Assembly: GCA_037178975.1 (NCBI GenBank)
Contig: JASJZH010000006.1
Location: 3,782,001 to 3,846,000, forward strand
Reading direction: 5' to 3'
From: Oscheius tipulae
Taxonomy: Eukaryota > Nematoda > Chromadorea > Rhabditida > Rhabditidae
Length of the DNA: 64,000 nucleotides
Shown: piece by piece, positions 57,542 through 64,000 of the stretch
How the letters are laid out: each line of letters starts with the position of its first letter
Position numbering within the stretch: the first letter of the stretch is position 1
Translations under genes and position numbers: made by a program
Notes under the pieces: generated by a model
Seen by the model: the letters and a program-made list of their open reading frames with translations, nothing else
Databases searched by the model: none
What the model was told of the DNA's origin: nothing

Positions 57542-58877
57542 TCATACACTGAGATGAATTGGCAAGAAGGAAGTGTTTTGGGATGCTGGTAGGGGGTTGA
57601 GATCGGAAAAGGGGTGTTTACTAGAGCTTAGGAAGAACGGAGCTGGCAGGAGCCCCTCGGCTATGGGGTCAATTATTAACACATGTCGAGGAGAGTTGGA
57701 CGGCTTCGTCGATGGGGAATACTCGAGGAAGATAGGGGACACCCGAGAACTTTGGGAGCTCTCCGTGCTCACCGACTCCTCTTGGCGGGCTTTTTCAGCA
57801 CGAAGCCGTTCGAGTTTGGCAATCAGGAGGCCGTTCTTTTCCCGCTCTGACTCAACATCCGCTTGAAGTTGTTGGTTGGCACTGTCGAGAGTCTGAAACA
57901 TAAATGGTTATACTATGTCTCCAGAGAACATGATGACTTTGAGCGGGTTCTCGTTTAAAGTATGTGTGTCATGTGGGCGAGTCACATCCACTGTGCGCAT
58001 CGCACGTGCACGCCGCACAGGTTGTCGTAAACACGCACCTCAACTGGCTTCGACCTACACTCTCTAACAATAGTCGGCTCATCAAAATAGAGAGGCAAAC
58101 AAGTTTCTTTGAGAAAGTCTTCCTCACCTGAATGTGGTCACGGGCTCGAGTCAGCAAGGCCAATGTAGTATTGCGGGCTGCATCGGACACCGGTGGGACC
58201 AGAGTCTTCAGTCTTTCGAGACATCCTCGGAGATTGGCTCGTCGAGTCTTCTCCAATTCGTTATGGGCAGCCCTGCAAAAATAAATGTGAACTGACGGCT
58301 GTGGACTCTTATCATCGCACGTGACTAAGTCTCTAAAGGTAGTGAAGAAACAAAGTTCCCGTTCGACCTTATTCGAGAAAAGCCGACTCAAGTGGCGCGA
58401 CACGAACGTGACGTGAACAGGCCGGTTCGGCCGCGTGGAGGCTTTCCCACAAAAAATGAGGGACCGATTTACCTGCTGGACTTGGTGGAGGTTTTTCGTT
58501 GCAAAATAGAGCAGTAGGGTGTAGCACTCGTAGAGGCAGAGGAACTTTTCCTTTCGGATTTCATTTTACCGGGCGTTGAGGTGGGATGAAGGTTTTCTGC
58601 AAAGTAAACATTGTATACCGTAACCGTGTGGGGAGTACTACTTTTGTACCAGCTATAAATAACGCTTTGACAGTACAGTGGGCAGAAAGAATGTGTAATT
58701 ACCTTGGAACTCGTTGTGAAAATACACGTCAGGAACAATGTGAGGAAGCGAGGTAGAAATAGACACGGCAGAAGGCATGGCGGCAAGATTAATATTGGTG
58801 AGACCCGTAAGAAGATGACCCTTGTCGAGAAGACGGGCAGCCGTAAGAAGGGAGTCAATGTTCATGCTGGGATCCAT
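57542..58877 (-). CDS. mdl-1: MAD/MXD-type bHLH-leucine-zipper repressor (MDL-1-like)
   Basis: Four exons, about 260 residues. The N-terminus [20 protein letters not shown] matches the Sin3-interaction helix of MAD proteins (MNIQMLLEAADYLE-type). After a Ser-rich linker the bHLH reads [28 protein letters not shown] and [17 protein letters not shown], with the basic-region H-E-R residues (HNELEKTRR) that contact CACGTG. The zipper follows ([40 protein letters not shown]). A long Ser/Pro tail with [13 protein letters not shown] ends FLPIHLSV. It should heterodimerise with MAX (MXL-1) and repress MYC-type targets in the nucleus. E-boxes CACGTG lie 71 nt upstream of the start (58948) and in two introns (58003, 58318), fitting autoregulation. 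Confidence 0.88.
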
Positions 58878-59734
58878 CCGCACAACTGAGGCACACAATA
58901 GGCCAGACTAAGGGGGGCGGAGACGGACATCACAGAACGGCCCTGCGCACGTGCGAAGGGCGTGACCGCCGCTCGGCCACCCCCATAGAGACTGCTGAAT
59001 TGAACTGACGCAGAAAGTCATAGACGAGAAAGTATTCTCTAGCATTTGCAGACGATCTGTGCATAGACATGTCCGCATATGAACAAAGTATGGTAGGAAA
59101 ACCTTGGGGGTTCCAGATCCTTCGCCCTACTAGTGACTCGGCGCACTGAAAGCAGGCAGGTGCACCAAAAAGGGAAGGTGCGCTGGGCACTACCCGAATG
59201 CACTGAATTAACGATGAAGGCTGAGATTATTTTGGGAGCGGTTGCCATTTATACAAGATAATTATTTGGTGGTCATTTCGATGCTTATTTTTGCAGCTGG
59301 CTGCAATATAGATCAGAAGTCATTTGAGTATTCTAATAAACAAGATCTTCTGTTACAGCTTTGTCCAATATTGCTGACATTACCATCCAGACGATTATGA
59401 AAGACCTTGTTGAGGTGCTTCTCCATTCCACGTGTTTGCCTGGTTCTGGGATTTCCCATAGCTTGCTCGAAAAGTACAAACTTCTTTCAATTGCAAAGTA
59501 CTTCCCGTCGCGGTAGAAGTTTTTGTACTCTAATCTGAGCAGCTGATTCAAAGAAACAGTCTTACATCTTAAATGCGGATCAAAGCCCTTTTCAGAAAGA
59601 GAACACGTCTCATGTGGGGGTGAGCCACGTTGGATTAGCTTGGATCAAGTCTTCCCTCCCGCCGCTGAGAATCTACTGTCTACAACATGTCAGCTTATTG
59701 AAAACTCAGTAAGAAGCGCAATTTGTAGTCGAAC
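58878..59734. other. Divergent intergenic region, 0.86 kb
   Basis: Shared upstream region of the MAD gene (-) and the small secreted precursor (+). It holds CACGTG at 58948 and 59429. No coding exon was recognised. Confidence 0.45.
58948..58953. promoter_or_regulatory. E-box CACGTG upstream of the MAD gene
   Basis: A canonical MYC/MAX/MAD site (GCGCACGTGCG) 71 nt upstream of the start codon. Confidence 0.5.
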
Positions 59735-60029
59735 ATGCGAGTTGCGTTGTTTGTCGCTGTAGCAATACTGCGTTGTTTTCAAGCGAAACTCTTTGAACAG
59801 CTACCAGTTCCACCGTAAGACCTACATATAGTAAAGTTCATATAGTACACGTGCGGATCACACAATTAAGAGGGCGTAATTCAGACCCAAACCGGCTGTC
59901 CTGCTGCAGTCGCATGACAGTCCTAAGATAGCCAGGCGAAGAGGAACACACTCTGAACTCTTTCTTCAGTACTACGATAAGTCGGTGAACGACCCATTAG
60001 GCGAGAAATATCGCTGGTGCGCCACGTAG
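59735..60029 (+). CDS. Small secreted precursor, candidate neuropeptide/hormone
   Basis: Two exons (59735-59814 and 59885-60029) encode 74 residues. MRVALFVAVAILRCFQAKLF is a good signal peptide. A proline-rich spacer (EQLPVPPPKPAVLLQ) leads to KIARRR, a dibasic/tribasic cleavage site. The C-terminal part GTHSELFLQYYDKSV then NDPLGEKYRWCAT ends at the stop. GT and AG splice sites are canonical, phase fits, and the layout (signal, spacer, RRR, 28-residue peptide) is that of a peptide-hormone precursor. I do not recognise the family. A single Cys near the C-terminus would allow only an intermolecular disulfide. It is divergent from the MAD gene. Confidence 0.55.
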
Positions 60030-62378
60030 ATGCGAGCGTTAGCAATCGAAGAAAAACGCGCGTCAACGACAGGCATACGTTAAAGCATCGGTGCTGTTCA
60101 GGGCTGAATATCGCCTATTCTGGGTTTGAAGAGACACCTGAAATTGAACATGTGAGAGAGGCTGTTCCGTCGCTTAAAAAGTTGCTTGTCCAGTCGGCTC
60201 TCGCATGTATTTGACCATGAGGACAGAGATATCCATGACGGCGTAAACATAGTGCGAGTCGACACGGCGCCAGCACATCCCCAAAAAATTGTGTTTCGTT
60301 CGATCATGTTGAAGTTTGGAGACAATGAAAGTAGAAAATTTTGTTCTATTGCTTGTCCTGGTGTTTCACAACATTCAGGGTCATCGAGGAGACGCACGTG
60401 TCGTGTTATCAATGTAGTTTGCAGAAGATTTTGCCCACCAGGAATTTATCTCTTGTCCGACTGTACTTTTAAAAGAACACGCGGTAGGGATGCCCAATTC
60501 AAATGAGGTTCTCCAAACTGACACATTTCAATACTTCTTTTCCTCGAGCCAATTAGGAACAAATCTTCAGTTCACGAGAGTTTGTGGACTGTAGCGACGT
60601 ATTTCCTTTGAATACGCATTGGAGTCATTGCCCAATGTGCGGCGGACTTTGTCCGAGCGGCGCGCGCACGTGCACTGCAAAGCCCACGTGGACTGGGTAT
60701 TTACACTGATAGGAGACGCGTTGTGGGGAATCTCCCGGTCACCACCCTTGGACTGTTTTTGGCCCAGTCATGTGGCTTGAACTAATGGCACACAACAAAT
60801 TTTGCAGTCGAAGTCTGCTAAAGATGAAACTTGTGACCGTTCTTGATCCAGGAGGCTACGACAAACACCGTAAAAACAGATTCGATAAAACTGTGATGCA
60901 GATGCTATTGAAAAGGCGTTTCAGCTACAATCCTTTCGACCGTGCCCACCGGAAATCACATTAAATGCACGTGTAGATATTTTGAGCCTTTTCTCACTCG
61001 GTTACGATCAATGATCAGCGTAAGCATGTTTTCAAGGAACTTAAAAAAATACACTTCACTCCTCGGGTCAGATGTCCGCGTTGTTTTCCACGTTGCCAGT
61101 AGGAATCGTGAGCTCTGACCACGAATCTCTCGATGCATGGTCAAATGTGTCACAACAAGGAAAGACTGAGGGAATTCCACGCTCCATCAGTTTCCATTGA
61201 ACACAATTCGGATTTTTCGACTGACGTGATTCCAAGACATCATCTCTCTGATCGGAAGAAGTCCTTCCATCATATTAGGCTAATTCTTCGAATGAACATG
61301 ATTCAAATTGGCTTGTTGACAGGATTACAGCTGGACACTGAACATAGAGATCATCTTCCCTCAGTTTTTGTAAAGCCATGTGTGGGTGTGTCGGGTCAGT
61401 ACAATGGCTGTCATGTTCAAAGGGGCTAACACCGCTCGCCTGCAATCGGCTCTTAGTCATTTCGCAAACGTTGCGATGACGACCGCAGACGGTTTGGCTG
61501 TGTGAAGAACAGGGGGATCCTCTGATAAAAGTCAGCCTGTTCTTGTTTTTTTTTTCCACGGAAAGTCAATGCAGGAAGTGTTGTGATCGAAGCAGGCATA
61601 ACAAGTCCTTTATGCTTTCGTTGCTATACAAGTCACTTTGCTTTTGGCGTCAATGACAAACAAACAACTGCAAAAGCTTGTTGTTGTTTTTCGGATGACC
61701 GTTGTTTAGTTTGTGAGAGTCACTGCCTCATTCTACGTGGGTGTTGTACCACTGCCTCGATCTGATGGCAGCAAAGGAGCGCAGCTCGGCTGGCACAAAC
61801 AGACTCCGCCGTTTTCTCCTTCTGAAAAACAACATTCTAGAGACTAGTAGCCAAGGGCGATTGCTCACAAAAAGAGGGAGATTGCAGAACATTTCTTCAC
61901 TTTTCAAATTCCAACTAGTCGCGACGTCACATACGCGTCAGCGATGGGTCAGTTGGACATGCTGAGGCAAAAGTTTCGAAAGAACTCGAGCTGCAGAGAG
62001 AGAGAGCGACACACCCAATGCTGCACTACTTGAAAAATGCGGGGAATGCAGCTGGAAATGTACTGCCAAAATGAACACATAAGTCTATCTGAAATCTCCC
62101 AATGTATAAATAGTTCAACAAATTCTTATCCAAACACTAATCTCATCGAGGATAGTGCAGATCAGGAAAACTGTTTGCTGTTTATTTGCAACGTTAAAAT
62201 CTTTGTTTAGAGGTTTAGAGATGTCGGACTGGACCCTCAGCCGACTGACCTATGACACATGGTCAGCAGACGGACCCTCCACCATTACACATCCAAACTT
62301 TTTGCCCCAACGATGGCCACGCCGTCAAAATGCCGCTACCTCTTGTTCTAATCTTCTAATAACTTTTAAGTTTCAGTC
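60030..62378. other. 2.3 kb without a supported gene
   Basis: Frames of 60-106 codons overlap on both strands and show no family features. There are several CACGTG sites (60395, 60667, 60685, 60968) and a short (GA)n run near 61993. The start of the next gene follows a TTTCAG acceptor, so its 5' UTR exon(s) probably lie here. Confidence 0.45.
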
Positions 62379-64000
62379 ATGTCGGATAAAACAGATGATG
62401 ATCCAAAAATAATGGAACCACATCAAAATCAGGATAGACCAACCAAATCACCTTTGAAAAAAGTCTTGGTGACTTCTTCAAATGTACCGGAAACTGATGG
62501 GCAGGCCGTCACTGGCCATCGGAATGAGGAAATTATTCTTTTTGGTATGCTTGTCTTCAAGTTATTAACAGTTCAACATTTTTAGCTGGCATACCAGCAA
62601 CAGTACTAGTGGCTATTCTTCTGCAGTATATTTATCACAACTACTATATCATTCCATTAGAGGAGCGGACTCTCTACAATGTTGTCAACATCGAGAGCAA
62701 TCAGGTAGTTTTTGCTCTTTTCTCAGACAAGTTCTTCCAGCTACCCTGGATTGCTCGAACAAACCTGTCCACTTTTTCACTTTTTCACAACTCGAATGTT
62801 AATCTCCTGTTTACCCATGAAACCGCCGGCAATGGGCCAAGCTTTGTCTGGATAAAAGGAGATAACAAATTCGGAGAAGTAGCACTATCTGGTATTGCAA
62901 AGCGGTATTAAACTAAATGACAAGTTCAGATTCCAGCATCACAGTGAAGTATCTCTTCACGAACACTAATTTTGACCTATCCATCAGTTTGGCTAAAGAA
63001 GTTTATGAGGATAAACATCTTGAAGTCTCTACGAACGGAAAGGTGAGCGACAGTGTTTTGTAATTGTTCTCTTGTTTAGCTTTCTTTTTTTAACGAGTCG
63101 CTTATTCTCAATGGCTTCACAATTTCTGGGTTGGAATTGAAAGGTAGTGGCTTCAATACTATACTGCTGCAACCAGGAGATGAAGTTTTCGTTTCTGGAG
63201 CCATTACCAAGGTAGTCGAAAACATGTTGTTTCCATCTTTGTTTAAAAGAAGATTACTTCATTCACCGAGGAGTATGCGTCTGTTGAGAGGGAATACGAA
63301 GCAGCTTTCGACAAAGTGTACCAGCTGAAAGCAAAAGTAGGTTCGATGAGCTGCAGGAAGTTGTCTAACTTCTAGGCCCTCCCGGAGTTTTACCAGAACA
63401 TGGGCAAAGCTGCTCTTTCGTTAGTTCTTTCCTCACTCTACACAGAAGAAAGGTTCTTTGAAGCTTCCGGCGAATACAACTCGTGGTTCAAGATGCAAAG
63501 CATGCCCTTTACTCACATGCACCTGCCAGATGGATGTGAAGATTTAAAGACACAGGGATTGGCAGGCTTGTCTATAGTAGATCTTCATCCGAGGGGAGTA
63601 CTTCAGGTGTTTATAAAGCATATTTTCAATCTTTTTTTTCTAGATGATCAACAGTTGGACGAACTTGGTCAACACCTATGGGAAAATGCCGACAAATGTC
63701 TCCGGGATCTTAGACTACAAAACTAAAATAGCACCTGCATTGTTTGTACTGCTTGACGAGTACATTCATAAGGTAGGCGGCTTGAAGATTGTTTTAAGGA
63801 TCTTTTAGAACGGTATCCTGGAACTTCTACCGTTGTACAAAAATATTGAGAAACTGGGATTCAATCTAATCAATCAACAAATGTCCAACAATCTTTTCGT
63901 GTCCACAGGAGAACATTCTTTCTTTGAGACTTCCAAAAATACTGATAAGGTACAACTGCGTTTATTATAAAATGCCCCTGCTTTAGCACTACTCAGTCGA
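62379..64000 (+). CDS. Type II membrane protein resembling glucosidase I (GH63), partial, likely inactive
   Basis: The gene starts at MSDKTDDDPKIMEPHQNQ and runs off the window. A cytoplasmic N-terminus of about 50 residues is followed by one TM segment (IILFAGIPATVLVAILLQYI), the topology of ER mannosyl-oligosaccharide glucosidase. The luminal part has a beta-rich domain (SITVKYLFTNTNFDLSISLA, SGLELKGSGFNTILLQPGDE). Next comes EREYEAAFDKVYQLKAKALP, then YQNMGKAALSLVLSSLYTEE, which resembles the glucosidase I stretch FEKTFQLKEKGL...LGQAALSGLLGG. Where the enzyme has RGFLWDEGFHQ and WGREQ-type catalytic segments, this protein has KTQGLAGLSIVDLHPRG and YGKMPTNVSG, lacking the acidic residues. 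The enzyme trims the outer glucose of N-glycans; this copy probably cannot. Homology is by eye and distant. Confidence 0.5.

Noticed and set aside
1-64000. Bacterial-style operons, CRISPR arrays, prophage or an integrated virus
   Set aside because: Spliced eukaryotic genes throughout; no regular direct-repeat arrays, capsid, polymerase or integrase genes seen.

Overview
The window is nuclear DNA of a nematode. It carries a cuticle collagen with the nematode-type N-terminal domain, a DIM-1-like muscle immunoglobulin protein, a CRP/MLP-type muscle LIM protein, a GAR-2-like muscarinic receptor and an MDL-1/MAD repressor. Genes are split by many very short introns (about 39-60 nt, GT...TTTCAG). 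This compact structure and moderate GC would fit a clade I nematode (Trichuris/Trichinella-like), but I cannot prove the clade from the sequence alone. All gene models were assembled by eye from open frames and splice signals; coordinates span start codon to stop codon and include introns.

Layout: 0.16-2.8 kb (-) NDRG family; 4.4-4.9 kb (-) ADISSP/C20orf27 homologue; 7.0-9.6 kb (-) R3HCC1L homologue; 9.7-16.1 kb gene-poor, pyrimidine-rich on + from about 11.3 kb; 16.1-16.6 kb (+) a single-copy allatostatin-C-like neuropeptide precursor; 20.2-23.4 kb (-) muscarinic GPCR; 27.0-28.7 kb (-) DIM-1-like; 31.1-31.8 kb (-) acidic/basic unknown protein; 31.9-33.1 kb (-) two-LIM muscle protein; 33.7-36.1 kb (-) DH-PH RhoGEF; 36.6-37.0 kb (-) small secreted protein; 37.6-40.0 kb (+) tetraspanin with duplicated EC2 exons; 40.2-41.2 kb (+) cuticle collagen; 42.4-44.6 and 45.1-47.0 kb (+) tandem SLC7 amino-acid transporters; 49.2-56.2 kb (+) SLC4 AE-type anion exchanger; 57.5-58.9 kb (-) MAD/MDL-1 bHLHZip; 59.7-60.0 kb (+) a second small secreted precursor; 62.4 kb to the window edge (+) a type II membrane protein resembling glucosidase I (GH63) without its catalytic motifs.

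The genes do not form one pathway. Two themes stand out. One is signalling: an AstC/somatostatin-like peptide, an orphan secreted peptide and a muscarinic receptor. The other is muscle and body wall: DIM-1, MLP and collagen. The most interesting items are the AstC-like precursor, the tetraspanin exon pairs that appear mutually exclusive, the likely pseudo-enzyme of GH63 type, and a dense field of CACGTG E-boxes around the MAD gene. Long stretches (11-16, 16.6-20, 23.4-27, 28.7-31, 47-49, 60-62 kb) hold no gene I can support; some are probably long 5' introns.
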